From Silanimonas sp. (GTDB taxonomy: Bacteria; Pseudomonadota; Gammaproteobacteria; Xanthomonadales; Xanthomonadaceae), in assembly GCA_026005095.1 (NCBI GenBank), contig BPKK01000017.1, forward strand, positions 1-48,215: a stretch of 48,215 bases of DNA. The letters run 5' to 3'. The translations under genes were made by a program, and so were the position numbers. The notes under the pieces were generated by a model. It saw only the letters and a program-made list of their open reading frames with translations, had not been told where the DNA came from and ran no database searches. This document shows, piece by piece, positions 38,259 to 48,033 of this stretch; the first letter of the stretch is position 1; the number at the start of each line of letters is the position of its first letter.

Positions 38259-39122
38259 ATGATGACGCTGCGCGATGCCGCCCTGCTGGTCCTGCTCGCC
38301 GCGATCTGGGGCAGCTCCTTCCTGTTCATGCGCCTTGCCGGGCCGGAACTGGGCGCCGCACCGCTGGCCTGGCTGCGGGTCACGGTGGCAGCGGCCTTCC
38401 TCGGCGCCCTGCTGCTCGCCCGCCGCGAGGCCCCGGATCTTGCCGGGCGCTGGCGGCCCATGGCGCTGATGGGGCTCACCAACACCGCCGCCCCCTTCCT
38501 GCTGCTGACCTGGGCCACGGTAGAGCTCAGCGCCGGCTACGGCGCGCTGCTGAACGCCACCACCCCGCTCTGGGGCGCGCTGCTCGGCACGCGGTTCTTC
38601 GGGCTGCAGGCCGGACGTGCCCTGCTCGGCGGCCTTGTGCTCGGCTTCCTCGGCGTGGGCCTGCTGGTGCTAGGCAAGCTCGACGAACTCGGACCCAAGG
38701 CCGTGTTGCCGGTGCTGGCCGGCCTGCTCGCCACCGCCTGCTACGGCCATGCCGCGCACTTCGCCCGCAGCGGCTTTCCTGGCCTGGGGCCACTCGGGCT
38801 GGCCTTCGGCAGCCAGCTGCTCGCCAGCCTGTGGCTGGCGCCGGCGGCCCTCGCCACCTGGCCGGCGCAGGCTCCCTCGCACTTGGCCTGGGCCAGTGTG
38901 GCCGTGCTCGGCATCGTCTGCACGGCCTTGGCCTATCTCATTTACTTCGGGTTGATCCGCCGCATCGGGCCTACCCGTGCCACCACCGTCACCTACCTCG
39001 CCCCGATCTTCGGGGTGGGCTGGGGCGTGGGCCTGCTGGGCGAGCCGCTCACCCTACCAATGCTGCTGGGCGGCGCGGTGGTGCTGGCCGGGGTGGCGGT
39101 GGCGGCGCGCCCGGCACGCTGA
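38259..39122 (+). CDS. EamA/DMT-family transporter
   Basis: A 287-aa inner-membrane protein with ten predicted helices in two EamA repeats; 'LAAIWGSSFLFMRLAGPELG' is the characteristic N-terminal block, and 'LGIVCTALAYLIYFGLIRRI' and 'YLAPIFGVGWGVGLLGEPLT' match the second repeat. These carriers export metabolites or amino acids (RhaT/YdcZ-like), with direction and substrate not predictable here. Two consecutive ATG codons (38259, 38262) start the gene. No sign of metal specificity, so the zinc promoter beside it is probably not meant for this gene. Confidence 0.9.
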   Translation: MMTLRDAALLVLLAAIWGSSFLFMRLAGPELGAAPLAWLRVTVAAAFLGALLLARREAPDLAGRWRPMALMGLTNTAAPFLLLTWATVELSAGYGALLNATTPLWGALLGTRFFGLQAGRALLGGLVLGFLGVGLLVLGKLDELGPKAVLPVLAGLLATACYGHAAHFARSGFPGLGPLGLAFGSQLLASLWLAPAALATWPAQAPSHLAWASVAVLGIVCTALAYLIYFGLIRRIGPTRATTVTYLAPIFGVGWGVGLLGEPLTLPMLLGGAVVLAGVAVAARPAR

Positions 39123-39154
39123 AGCGAGCGGCCATCGCGCGGCGTTCTGGGCGA

Positions 39155-40759
39155 TCAGCCGGCATCGCCCTCGACGCGGTTGCGCCCGTTCTGCTTGGCC
39201 CGATACAGGGCCGCATCCGCCCGGGCCAACAGGGCCGCCGCACCGGCCGAGCCGCCGGGGTCGTCCGGGCGCAGCACGGCATAACCGAAGCTCGCCGTGA
39301 CCGGCAACGCCCCGGCGGCGGTCTCCACCGGGGTCTCGGCCAGCAGGCTGCGCAGACGCTCGGCCACGGCCGCGGCCTCGGCGGCATCGGCGCCGGGCAC
39401 CAGCATCACGAACTCCTCGCCGCCGTGGCGCACCACCATGTCGCCGCCGCGCAGCTGCGAGGCGAGCCGCCGCCCCACTTCCACCAGCACCTCGTCGCCC
39501 ACCGCGTGGCCATGGGTATCGTTCACCTGCTTGAAGCGGTCGAGATCCACGAAGACCAGGGCCAGTGGCTTGCCCAAGGCCTGCGCCTCGTCGATGCGGC
39601 GCGGCAGTACCGGGGCCATGGCGCGGCGGTTGGGCAGGCCGGTGAGCGGGTCACGCTCGGCCAGGGCCTTCATCCGGTCGCGCTGGCGCGCCAGCGCCCC
39701 CATGCGCAAAGACAGGGCCAGCGTCATCACCACCGTGTACCAGGCAAGGCCGAGGATCAGGGTCTCGGCATGCCAAGCCCGCAGCAGGGTGCCGTAGAGC
39801 GGGCCCAGTACCAGCAGCTGCGGGCCCAGCGCAAACACCAACGCGCGCCCTCCGGGCTGGCCGGCGCGCCAGCAGGCGATGCCCACCGCCAGCATGGCGA
39901 GCAGCAGCAGGAAGGCGAAACCGCGCCAGAACACCGTGGGCTCGGGGCCGCCCAGCCACCACTGCCCGGCCACCAGGGCGGCGAGCAGGAAGACGAGATG
40001 GCGAGTGCGGTAGAGCCTGGGTAGCACGCGATCGGCGCGCCCGTAGGCGAGCGCCACGTACCAAAGACCGCCGAATCCAGGCACCGGCAGAAGCTGCAGG
40101 GCGAGATACATGGCTTCCTCGCCGGGCAGCCAGGACCGGGGCCAGGCGGCAAAACCGCTGCGCACCGCCAGCCACAAGCCCATGGCGCCGCCGGCCAGCA
40201 CGAACATGCCGGCGATGCGGTCGCGCGCCCCGGCAAAGACCAGCAGGGCCGAGAGCAGCATGGCGAACACCACCGCCAGCCCGCCCATGCGCACGGCGAA
40301 GCGCAGGGTGTCCTCGCGCTGCACCGGCGCTGGATCGCCGTAGCGGATGGTCAGACCATGCGAACCCGTGTCGAGCCGCGGGGCGGTGACGATGATCGGC
40401 TCCCTCGAGCCCGGGGCGGCCGAGAACACCGCGCCCACGCCGGCAAGGAAGCGGGAATCGGCGCTTCTCGCGTCATGCGCAAGACCGCAGCGCACTTCCT
40501 CGCCGCGACGCAGGCGTACCAGGCCCGGCGGGGTGTCCAGCACCACGATGGCCTGCGCCCACTCCGGCCAGCCCGAAGGCGGCGCCGGGATGCGCACCTC
40601 GGCGCTGCCGGGCGAGTCCGGCACGGCAGCGCAGTCGATCGGCAGGTGGAAGGTCTCGCCTCGGATGCGGGCAACGTCTCCCCGTGAGCCCAGCACGAGG
40701 CCGGGCAACAATAGCAGCAGGGCCAGCACCGCGACTGCGATCCGCTTACGCCCGGCCAT
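39155..40759 (-). CDS. Membrane diguanylate cyclase (GGDEF)
   Basis: A 534-aa inner-membrane enzyme. Signal/anchor 1-24, a periplasmic domain (about 25-150) with 'FHLPIDCAAVPDSP' and no recognised ligand family, then seven helices (about 155-365), as in 7TM-DISM sensors. The GGDEF domain starts at 'ERDPLTGLPNRRAM' and has the catalytic HGGEEF; RGGD five residues before GGEEF is the inhibitory I-site, so product feedback is expected. It makes c-di-GMP in response to an unknown periplasmic signal. No phosphodiesterase or effector lies nearby. Ends 32 bases from the convergent EamA gene. Confidence 0.9.
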   Translation of the reverse strand: MAGRKRIAVAVLALLLLLPGLVLGSRGDVARIRGETFHLPIDCAAVPDSPGSAEVRIPAPPSGWPEWAQAIVVLDTPPGLVRLRRGEEVRCGLAHDARSADSRFLAGVGAVFSAAPGSREPIIVTAPRLDTGSHGLTIRYGDPAPVQREDTLRFAVRMGGLAVVFAMLLSALLVFAGARDRIAGMFVLAGGAMGLWLAVRSGFAAWPRSWLPGEEAMYLALQLLPVPGFGGLWYVALAYGRADRVLPRLYRTRHLVFLLAALVAGQWWLGGPEPTVFWRGFAFLLLLAMLAVGIACWRAGQPGGRALVFALGPQLLVLGPLYGTLLRAWHAETLILGLAWYTVVMTLALSLRMGALARQRDRMKALAERDPLTGLPNRRAMAPVLPRRIDEAQALGKPLALVFVDLDRFKQVNDTHGHAVGDEVLVEVGRRLASQLRGGDMVVRHGGEEFVMLVPGADAAEAAAVAERLRSLLAETPVETAAGALPVTASFGYAVLRPDDPGGSAGAAALLARADAALYRAKQNGRNRVEGDAG

Positions 40760-40779
40760 CGCTCGGCCTCCCAGGAGCT

Positions 40780-43509
40780 TCAGCCGGTATTCTGCACGCC
40801 GGCGGCGATGCCGTTCACCGTGGCAGCGAGCGCCCGGAAACGGGCATCGTCGGGCTGGCCGGCGGCACGCCAGTCGCGCAGCAGTTCCACCTGCAGCAGG
40901 CTGATCGGATCGACGTACGGGTTGCGAAGACGGATCGAACGCGCCAGCCGGGCGTCCCCGGCCAGCAAGGGCGCTCCGCGCAGAGCCTCGACCTCGGCCA
41001 CGGTGCGGCGGAACTCCGCTTCGATATCGGGGAAGAAGGCCTCGTGGGCCGCGCCAGCGAGCCGCGAATAGGCCTCGAAGATGCCGATCTCGGTCTTGGC
41101 CAGCACCATCTCGAGGTCGTCGAGCACGGTGTCGAAGAAGGGCCAGTCGCGGGCCATTTCCTTTAGGGCCCCGAGGCCGAAACGCCCGCGCGCGGCGGCC
41201 AGTGCGCTTCCCACGCCATACCAGGCGGTGAGGTTGCTGCGGTTCTGGCTCCAGCCGAACACCCAGGGAATGGCGCGCAGGCCCTCCAGCCCGGCCCCGC
41301 GCTTGCTGGGCCGGGAGCCGATGTTGAGCCGCTCGATCACATCGATCGGGGTGGCCGCGCGGAAATACTCGACGAAACCCTCGCGCTCGTAGACGAGTTC
41401 CCGATAGACGGCGCGCGAAACGGCTGCGAGGTGGTCGGCAATGGGGCGCCAGTCCGCCTCGCGCGGATCGGGCGGGCGCGGCGCCAGGGTGGCGCGCAGC
41501 ACCGCCGCCGTCGCCTGTTCGAGGTTGCGCAGAGCCAGCGCGCGCAGGCCGTACTTGCGGTGGATCACCTCGCCCTGCTCGGTGAGCCGCAGCACGCCGC
41601 CCACCGAGCCACGCGGCGCTGCCACCACGGCACGCTCGGTGCGTGTGCCACCGCGCGAGATCGAGCCGCCGCGGCCATGGAAGAAGCGCAGCTTCACGCC
41701 GGCCTCGGCAGCCACCTCGCCCAGCCGCACCTGGGCCCGCTGCAGGGCCCAGCGCGCCGCCATGAGGCCGCCGTCCTTCGCGCTGTCGCTATAGCCCAGC
41801 ATCACCCACTGCACGTTGCCGCGAGCGGCAAGATGGGCACGCCAGCGCGGGTCGGAGAGCAGGTCACGCAGGGTCTCGGGCGCCGCAGCGAGGTCGTCCA
41901 CGGTCTCGAACAGCGGCGCCACGTCCAGCGGCACTTGGCCGGCGGCGTCCACCAGTCCGGACCAGCGGGCCAGGGCCAGTACCGCCAGCGCGTCCTCGGC
42001 GCTGCGACTCATGCTCACAATGTAGAGCCCGAAGGCCGCGGCGCCATAGCGCGCCCGCCCCTCCACCACGGCGCGGAACACCTGGCGCATGCGCGTGGCG
42101 GCCGGCGCCTCGGGCGGCAGCGGGCGCGGCGGCAGCCGGCCCGGCTCGGCAGGGGCGAGGGGGGCATCGAGGGCGGCGTGCAGGCACGCCACCCGCTCGG
42201 CCAGCGGGCGCTCGGCGAAGGCCGGGTCGCCCAGCCATTCGCCCACCGCCTGGCGGTGCACATCGGCATGCTGGCGCAGGTCGAGGGCGGCGAGGTGGAA
42301 GCCGAAGGCGGCCACGCGGCGCCGCACCCGGCGCAGGGCGAACACCCCGGCATGGCGGCCGCGGTGGGCCAGCAGGCTCTCCTCCACCAGGGCCAGGTCC
42401 TCGTCGAGCGCCGCCGCCTCGGGGTAGCCGGTGAGCCGATCCTCCAGCGTGGCGCGCAGGCGCTCCTGCACCAGGCCGAGGAAGGCGCGGTAGGGCGTAT
42501 CCGGGTACTGCAGGGCCTGCGGCCAGCGCGCGGCGTACTCCTCCAGCCGGGCCTCGAAGGCGGCGCCGAAACCCACCCGGGTGCGCGACTGGGTGAGCAT
42601 GGTCTTCAGGTGCTCTAGGTCTTGCACGTAGGCAGCCAGCACCCGCTGGCGCTGCTGGTGCTGGGCGGTGGCGATGGTCTCGGCGCCGACCGCCGGGTTG
42701 CCATCCATGTCGCCGCCCACCCAAGTGGCGAAGCGCAGCAGGGGCGGCAGCGCCGGCCGCTCGCCATAGACCTTCTCGAAGGCCTCCTCGAAGGCCTCGA
42801 AGAACACCGGCAGCACGCGGTAGAGCGAATCACCGAGGTAATACCCCACCTGCGCCGACTCGTCGGCCACCGTAGGCTTGTTCGGGGCCGCGCTCTCGGT
42901 CTGCCAGCCGGCGGTGAGGGCGGTGCGGATCACCTCGCGGTCGGCCCGCTTCTCGGCCGGCGTGCGGGTGCCGTCGATGTCGGCGATCAGAGCCTGAGCA
43001 ATCACGGCTTCTTTATCGAGCAGAGCGCGGCGTACCGCCTCGGTGGGGTGGGCGGTGAGCACCGGCTCGATGCGCAGGGCGGGCAACAGGGCGCGCACCG
43101 CCTCGGCGCCGATGCCCTCGGCACGCAGCCGCTGCAGGGCATCCAACAGGCCGCCGGGCTGGGCCCCTCCCCCCGGCTGGCGCTGGTAGTCGCGGCGGCG
43201 GCGGATGCGGTGCACCCGCTCGGCCAAGTTCACCGCCGAGAAGTAGAGAGCGAAGGCCCGCACCAGGTCGGCATGCTGTTCCGGCCCCACCCCGGCCAGT
43301 TCCGCCGCCAACTCGGCCAGTGGCGCCCCGGCCTCGCGGCGGCGGATGGCGGCGCGGCGCACCCGCTCCACCCGGGCCAGGAAGTCTTCGCCGAGCTGCT
43401 CGGCCAGGATCTCGCCGACGAGGGCGCCAAGACGGCCTACGTCCTCCCGCAGGCGGGTGTCGGTGGGCGGGAAATCGATGTCGCGGAGGCGGGGGCTGGG
43501 GCTGTCCAT
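40780..43509 (-). CDS. ppc: Phosphoenolpyruvate carboxylase Ppc
   Basis: A 909-aa cytosolic enzyme that carboxylates phosphoenolpyruvate to oxaloacetate, refilling the TCA cycle. 'EPVLTAHPTEAVRRALL' holds the catalytic His near residue 155; 'VMLGYSDSAKDGG' and 'RFFHGRGGSISRGG' are the catalytic lysine and Gly-rich loops; 'GSRPSKRGAGLEGLRAIPWV' is the allosteric/PEP-binding block. It ends in the canonical QNTG, where the final Gly matters for activity. Length is normal. The start MDSPSPRLRDIDFPPTD is the only one upstream of the conserved N-terminus. Confidence 0.97.
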   Translation of the reverse strand: MDSPSPRLRDIDFPPTDTRLREDVGRLGALVGEILAEQLGEDFLARVERVRRAAIRRREAGAPLAELAAELAGVGPEQHADLVRAFALYFSAVNLAERVHRIRRRRDYQRQPGGGAQPGGLLDALQRLRAEGIGAEAVRALLPALRIEPVLTAHPTEAVRRALLDKEAVIAQALIADIDGTRTPAEKRADREVIRTALTAGWQTESAAPNKPTVADESAQVGYYLGDSLYRVLPVFFEAFEEAFEKVYGERPALPPLLRFATWVGGDMDGNPAVGAETIATAQHQQRQRVLAAYVQDLEHLKTMLTQSRTRVGFGAAFEARLEEYAARWPQALQYPDTPYRAFLGLVQERLRATLEDRLTGYPEAAALDEDLALVEESLLAHRGRHAGVFALRRVRRRVAAFGFHLAALDLRQHADVHRQAVGEWLGDPAFAERPLAERVACLHAALDAPLAPAEPGRLPPRPLPPEAPAATRMRQVFRAVVEGRARYGAAAFGLYIVSMSRSAEDALAVLALARWSGLVDAAGQVPLDVAPLFETVDDLAAAPETLRDLLSDPRWRAHLAARGNVQWVMLGYSDSAKDGGLMAARWALQRAQVRLGEVAAEAGVKLRFFHGRGGSISRGGTRTERAVVAAPRGSVGGVLRLTEQGEVIHRKYGLRALALRNLEQATAAVLRATLAPRPPDPREADWRPIADHLAAVSRAVYRELVYEREGFVEYFRAATPIDVIERLNIGSRPSKRGAGLEGLRAIPWVFGWSQNRSNLTAWYGVGSALAAARGRFGLGALKEMARDWPFFDTVLDDLEMVLAKTEIGIFEAYSRLAGAAHEAFFPDIEAEFRRTVAEVEALRGAPLLAGDARLARSIRLRNPYVDPISLLQVELLRDWRAAGQPDDARFRALAATVNGIAAGVQNTG

Positions 43510-43659
43510 GCCCGGAATCTACCCCGCCCAGGCAGATCGAGGTCGTGTGAATACGTGTGCAGCATCACATTCGGCCCGCCCCCCCATGACCATCGGCCCG
43601 GGGCCGGCGGGCCGACCCGGGGTACCCTCGGGTGTTCCTCTTCCACCCGGGACCCCGAC

Positions 43660-45795
43660 GTGAAGCATCGCCTTGCCCTGATGATCGCCGCCGCCCTCGC
43701 CGCCACCGCCTGCCAGAAGCCCGCCGAGGCCCCTGCCGCCGCCGGCATCGAGGCCGCGCAGGCCGCCAACCCCTTCTTCCAGGCAAGCCCCCTGCCCTAC
43801 GGCACGCCGGACTTCGCCGCCATCCGCGACGAGCACTTCCGCCCCGCCTTCGAGGAGGGCATGAAGCAGCACATGGCCGAGATCCGCGCCATCGCCGACA
43901 ACCCCGAGCCGCCGAGCTTCGAGAACACCCTGGTGGCGATGGAGAAAAGCGGCGAACTGCTGCTGCGCACCCAGGCGGTGTTCTTCAACCTGATCGGCAC
44001 CGACAGCAACCCGGAGCGCCAGGCCCTGCGCGCCGAACTGGCGCCGAAGCTCGCCGCCCACCAGGACGCCATCCTGCTCGACGGCCCGCTGTTCGCCCGG
44101 GTGAAGGCCCTGTACGAGCAGCGCGACAGTCTCGGCCTCGACGCCGAATCGCTGCGCCTGCTGGAACGCACCTACAAGCGCTTCGTGCGCGCCGGCGCCG
44201 AGCTCGACGAGGCCGGCAAGGCCCGGTTGAAGGAGCTCAATGCCCGCGAGAGCAGCCTGACCACCGAGTTCAGCGACAAGCTGCTTGCCGCCACCAACGA
44301 GAACGCCGTGGTGGTGGACAGCGCCGAGGCCCTGGCGGGCTTCTCCGAGGCCGACATCGCCGCTGCGGCTGCGGCTGCCAAGGCCCGTGGACTCGAAGGC
44401 AAGTGGCTCATCACCCTGCAGAACACTACCCGCCAGCCGGCGCTGGTGAGCCTGAAGGACCGCGCCCTGCGCGAGCGCGTGTGGCGCGCCTCGGCCGAAC
44501 GTGGCGCCCAGGCCGCCAACGACACCCGACCGCTGGTACTGGAACTCGCCGCCATCCGCGCCGAGAAGGCGCAGTTGCTGGGCTATCCCAACTGGGCGGC
44601 CTACGTGCTCGAAGACCAGATGGCCGGCACGCCGGAAGCGGCCTACAAGATCCTGACCGACCTCGTGCCGAAGGTGGTCGCCAATGCCAGGGCCGAGCAG
44701 GCCGACATCGCCGCGATGATGAAGGCCGACGGCATCGAGGGCGAAGTACAGCCCTGGGACTGGGAGTACTACGCCGAGAAGGTGCGCCAGCAGCGCTTCG
44801 CCCTCGACGAGGCCGGCGTGCGCCCCTACTTCGAGTTCAACCGCGTGTTCAACGACGGCGTGCTCTACGCCATGGGCCGCCAGTACGGCATCACGCTGAA
44901 GCCGCGCCCGGATCTGCCGGTCTACCACCCTGACGTGAAGGCCTACGAGGTCTTTGAGGAGGACGGCACCCCGCTCGGCCTGTTCTACGCCGATTACTTC
45001 GCCCGCGAGAGCAAGCGCGGCGGCGCCTGGATGAGCAGCTTCGTCGGCCAAAGCGGCCTGCTCGACAGGAAGCCGGTGGTGGTCAACGTGATGAACATCC
45101 CGAAGCCCGCCGAGGGCCAGCCGGCGCTGTTGAGCTATGACCAGGTGACGACCATGTTCCACGAGATGGGCCACGGCATCCACGGCCTGTTCTCGAAGGC
45201 GAAGTACCCGAGCCTGGCCGGGACCGCCGTCTCACGCGATTTCGTCGAGTTCCCCTCGCAGTACGAGGAGGACTGGGCACTGAACCCGGAAGTGATGGCG
45301 AGCTATGCCAAGCACTACCAGAACGGCGAGCCGATCCCGGCCGAGCTAAAGCAGAAGATCGTCGATGCCCGCCACTTCAACCAGGGCTTCGACACCCTCG
45401 AGTACATCGCCGCCGCCCTCGTCGACCTCGACTGGCACACCCTGAAGCCGGGCGAGATCCCCACCGACGTGGCCGCCTTCGAAGCCGCCTCGCTGAAGCG
45501 CCACGGGGTCGATCTCGATGCCATCCCGCCGCGCTACAAGAGCACCTACTTCGCCCATGTGTTCGCCGGCGGCTATTCGGCCGGCTACTACGCCTACCTC
45601 TGGGCCGACGTGCTGGCGGCCGACGCCTTCGCCACCACCCAGGCACGCGGCGGTCTTAACCGCGAGAACGGCACGGCCTACCGCAACGAGGTGCTCTCGC
45701 GCGGCAACACCCGCGAGCCGATGGAGAGCTTCCGTGCCTATGTCGGCCGCGATCCGAAGGTGGAGGCGCTGCTGAAGCGCCGCGGCCTGCAGTAA
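43660..45795 (+). CDS. M3-family zinc metallopeptidase, probable lipoprotein
   Basis: A 711-aa peptidase of the oligopeptidase A/Dcp group. The active site HEMGH is at residues 501-505 ('FHEMGHGIHGLFSKAKYPSL'); the third ligand Glu is in the downstream 'DFVEFPSQYEEDW'. 'YKSTYFAHVFAGGYSAGYYA' is the conserved substrate-binding Tyr-rich loop. The start is GTG (VKHRLALMIAAALAATACQK), which yields a signal peptide with lipobox ATAC, so the enzyme is probably a periplasmic, membrane-anchored dipeptidyl carboxypeptidase rather than cytosolic. An ATG at 43681 would truncate the n-region. No strong Shine-Dalgarno. Divergent from ppc. Confidence 0.92.
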   Translation: MKHRLALMIAAALAATACQKPAEAPAAAGIEAAQAANPFFQASPLPYGTPDFAAIRDEHFRPAFEEGMKQHMAEIRAIADNPEPPSFENTLVAMEKSGELLLRTQAVFFNLIGTDSNPERQALRAELAPKLAAHQDAILLDGPLFARVKALYEQRDSLGLDAESLRLLERTYKRFVRAGAELDEAGKARLKELNARESSLTTEFSDKLLAATNENAVVVDSAEALAGFSEADIAAAAAAAKARGLEGKWLITLQNTTRQPALVSLKDRALRERVWRASAERGAQAANDTRPLVLELAAIRAEKAQLLGYPNWAAYVLEDQMAGTPEAAYKILTDLVPKVVANARAEQADIAAMMKADGIEGEVQPWDWEYYAEKVRQQRFALDEAGVRPYFEFNRVFNDGVLYAMGRQYGITLKPRPDLPVYHPDVKAYEVFEEDGTPLGLFYADYFARESKRGGAWMSSFVGQSGLLDRKPVVVNVMNIPKPAEGQPALLSYDQVTTMFHEMGHGIHGLFSKAKYPSLAGTAVSRDFVEFPSQYEEDWALNPEVMASYAKHYQNGEPIPAELKQKIVDARHFNQGFDTLEYIAAALVDLDWHTLKPGEIPTDVAAFEAASLKRHGVDLDAIPPRYKSTYFAHVFAGGYSAGYYAYLWADVLAADAFATTQARGGLNRENGTAYRNEVLSRGNTREPMESFRAYVGRDPKVEALLKRRGLQ

Positions 45796-45869
45796 GCCCC
45801 TGCGACGGAGGAGATGCCGGCGGCGTCTCCTCCGCCACGCCCCCGTGGGCGCAGAAGGCAGAAAACGGG

Positions 45870-45899
45870 AAAAGGCCCGCATCCGCGGGCCTTTTCTTT
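45870..45899. terminator. Rho-independent bidirectional terminator
   Basis: AAAAGGCCCGC-ATCC-GCGGGCCTTTT is a perfect 11-base stem with a 4-base loop, followed by CTTT on the plus strand and CCTTTT on the minus strand. It sits between the convergent M3 peptidase and YecA-type genes and can stop both. A second GGAGGAGA/TCTCCTCC hairpin, at about 45807-45833, just after the peptidase stop, has no U-run. Confidence 0.9.
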
Positions 45900-45914
45900 G
45901 CCCTGGGAGCCCGC

Positions 45915-46589
45915 TCAGCGCCGGCCGCAGCAGGCCTTGTGCTTCTTCCCCGAGCCACAGGGGCAGGGAGCGTTGCGCCCCGGCCCCGCGGCCGACCTCA
46001 CCGGCTGCTTCGGCGCCTTGCGCTCCAGCCCGCCGGCATAGAGGTCATGCAGCACCGCCGGCAACTGCCCCACGATGGCCAGCCGGCCCTCATGGCCCGG
46101 CTCCGCCACGCCCTCGCCGCCGGAGAGCGACTGGATCAGGTCCAGGGCCTCGGTCACCCACTCCTCGCTGCCTTCCCACTCGCCCCACTCGAACTCATGG
46201 AAGCCCACGGCCTCGAGAAAGCCGTCGGCCCACTCCGCCCCCACCGGGATGCCATCATCCGGCGGCCCGCCATCCTCCGGCACCCAGATGAAGGGCATGT
46301 CCTGCTCGGTGAAGGCCTCTTCGTCGAGCCGCACCCGCCGCTCGATCGCTGCCTTGAGATGCAGGATCGGCGCGTAGTGAGCCTGGCGATCACGCTCGTT
46401 CTCCCAGCGCGGCTCCTTGCCCCAGACCCGCGGCATCCATTGCGCCTGCGGGATCGGCTCGGGCGAGACCACGATGCCGCAGAGGAAGCCATCGAGCTGT
46501 TCCAGGCTCATGCCGCCGAAGGGAATGGCGCGGGTCTCGAGGAGCTGGGCCAGGGCCTCGGCGTCCTGGTCGGTGAAGACGTTCGGCAT
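45915..46589 (-). CDS. UPF0149/YecA-family protein with C-terminal SEC-C zinc motif
   Basis: A 224-aa cytosolic protein. N-terminal UPF0149 domain ('[20 protein letters not shown]', '[20 protein letters not shown]') and a C-terminal SEC-C knuckle '[19 protein letters not shown]' with Cys pairs and His for one zinc, as at the end of SecA. The family often has this SEC-C tail and is linked to translation/ribosome binding in some bacteria (YecA). Start [15 protein letters not shown] at 46589; the longer frame begins inside gshA and is not used. It lies 8 bases after gshA. Confidence 0.9.
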   Translation of the reverse strand: MPNVFTDQDAEALAQLLETRAIPFGGMSLEQLDGFLCGIVVSPEPIPQAQWMPRVWGKEPRWENERDRQAHYAPILHLKAAIERRVRLDEEAFTEQDMPFIWVPEDGGPPDDGIPVGAEWADGFLEAVGFHEFEWGEWEGSEEWVTEALDLIQSLSGGEGVAEPGHEGRLAIVGQLPAVLHDLYAGGLERKAPKQPVRSAAGPGRNAPCPCGSGKKHKACCGRR

Positions 46590-46596
46590 GGCGTTC

Positions 46597-47973
46597 TCAG
46601 TAGGCGAATTCGTGGAACACAGGATCGACACTGCCCTTCCACTCGCCGTGGAAGAGGGCGAGCTTGCGCTCGGCGGCGGTCTGGCCGGCCAAGGCCATCT
46701 CGATGAGCGGCTCGAGGTACACGGCCTCGCTGGCGCCGCAGCGATTGCGGCGGTCGCGGCGCTTCAGCCCGGCCTCGGCGATCTTCAGGGTCTCGATGGC
46801 CAGCTCGCGCACCGTAGCGCCGCGGAAGGGCAGGCCAAGCGCATGGCGCGGCACGCCCTCGCGCAGGGCATGGCGCTCCTCCAGGGTGAAGTCCTTCACG
46901 AGATCCCAGGCAGCATCCAGCGCCGCATCGTCATAGAGCAGGCCCACCCAGTAAGCCGAGAGCGCGCAAATGCGGTTCCACGGACCACCGTCGGCGCCGC
47001 GCATTTCGAGGTAGCGCTTCAACCGCACCTCGGGAAAGGCCGTGGTGAGGTGGTCACTGAAATCGCGCATCGTCGGCCGCTCGCCGGGCAGCACATCGAG
47101 CTTGCCATCGAGGAAGGCGCGGAAGCTCTTTCCGGCAGCGTCGATGTAGGCGCCGTCGCGGTAGACGAAGTACATCGGCACGTCGAGCAGATAGTCCACA
47201 TAGCGCTCGAAGCCGAAGCCGTCTTCGAACACGAAATCCAGCAGACCGGTACGGTCGGGATCGGTGTCGGTCCAGACCTGGCTGCGGTAGCTCAAAAAGC
47301 CGTTCGGCCGGCCATCGGTGAAGGGGGAATCGGCGAACAGCGCCGTGGCCACCGGCTGCAGGGCCAGCGAGACACGGAACTTGCGCACCATGTCGGCCTC
47401 GCTGGCGAAGTCGAGGTTGGTCTGGATGGTGCAGGTGCGGGTCATCATGTCGAGACCCAGCGATCCTACTTTCGGCATGTAGGCGCGCATGATCCGGTAG
47501 CGGCCCTTGGGCATCCACGGCATGTCCTCGCGCCGCCACTTCGGCTGAAAGCCCATGCCAAGGAAGCCGATGCGCAAGGGGTCGGCGGCCGCCTTCACCT
47601 CGTAGAGGTGCTGGGCGGTCTCGCGGCAGGTTTCGTGCAGGGTCTCGAGCGGAGCGCCGGAAAGCTCGAGCTGGCCGGCCGGCTCCAGGGTCACCGAGGC
47701 CTTGTCCTGCACCAGCGCGATCAGCTTCCCGTCCTCTTCCACCCGCTGCCAGCCGAACCGGGCGATGCCTTCCAGCACTGCGCGGATGCCACGCTCGCCC
47801 TCGTAGGGCGGCGGTAGCAAATCCTCGTGGCGGAAACCGAACTTCTCGTGCTCGGTGCCGATACGCCAGGCCTCGCGCGGCTTGGCGCCGGCGGCGAGGT
47901 ATTCGACGAGGCTGGTGCGGCCCTCGATGGGCAGGGAAGGCGCGGTACTGGGGCCGGACATGCAAGGGCTCAT
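46597..47973 (-). CDS. gshA: Glutamate-cysteine ligase GshA (plant/alphaproteobacterial type)
   Basis: A 458-aa enzyme making gamma-glutamylcysteine, the first and rate-limiting step of glutathione synthesis. The class is the plant-like GCS2 type: '[11 protein letters not shown]' (ATP/Glu site), '[20 protein letters not shown]', '[20 protein letters not shown]' and '[20 protein letters not shown]'. Xanthomonads use this type rather than the E. coli form. ATG 47973 (MSPCMSGPS) is used; ATG 47961 or TTG 47976 are also possible, and none has a clear Shine-Dalgarno. Followed by the YecA-type gene and preceded by engB. Confidence 0.95.
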   Translation of the reverse strand: MSPCMSGPSTAPSLPIEGRTSLVEYLAAGAKPREAWRIGTEHEKFGFRHEDLLPPPYEGERGIRAVLEGIARFGWQRVEEDGKLIALVQDKASVTLEPAGQLELSGAPLETLHETCRETAQHLYEVKAAADPLRIGFLGMGFQPKWRREDMPWMPKGRYRIMRAYMPKVGSLGLDMMTRTCTIQTNLDFASEADMVRKFRVSLALQPVATALFADSPFTDGRPNGFLSYRSQVWTDTDPDRTGLLDFVFEDGFGFERYVDYLLDVPMYFVYRDGAYIDAAGKSFRAFLDGKLDVLPGERPTMRDFSDHLTTAFPEVRLKRYLEMRGADGGPWNRICALSAYWVGLLYDDAALDAAWDLVKDFTLEERHALREGVPRHALGLPFRGATVRELAIETLKIAEAGLKRRDRRNRCGASEAVYLEPLIEMALAGQTAAERKLALFHGEWKGSVDPVFHEFAY

Positions 47974-48033
47974 CAAATCGGGGCGAACCCACCGACGATG
48001 GGGGCGCAGGGCAGGCGGCGCAAGCGCCGATCG

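Noticed and set aside
43593..43615. TCGGCCC/GGGCCGA hairpin in the ppc / M3 peptidase divergent region
   Set aside because: Seven-base GC-rich stem in a promoter region with no adjoining signal; expected by chance at this composition.
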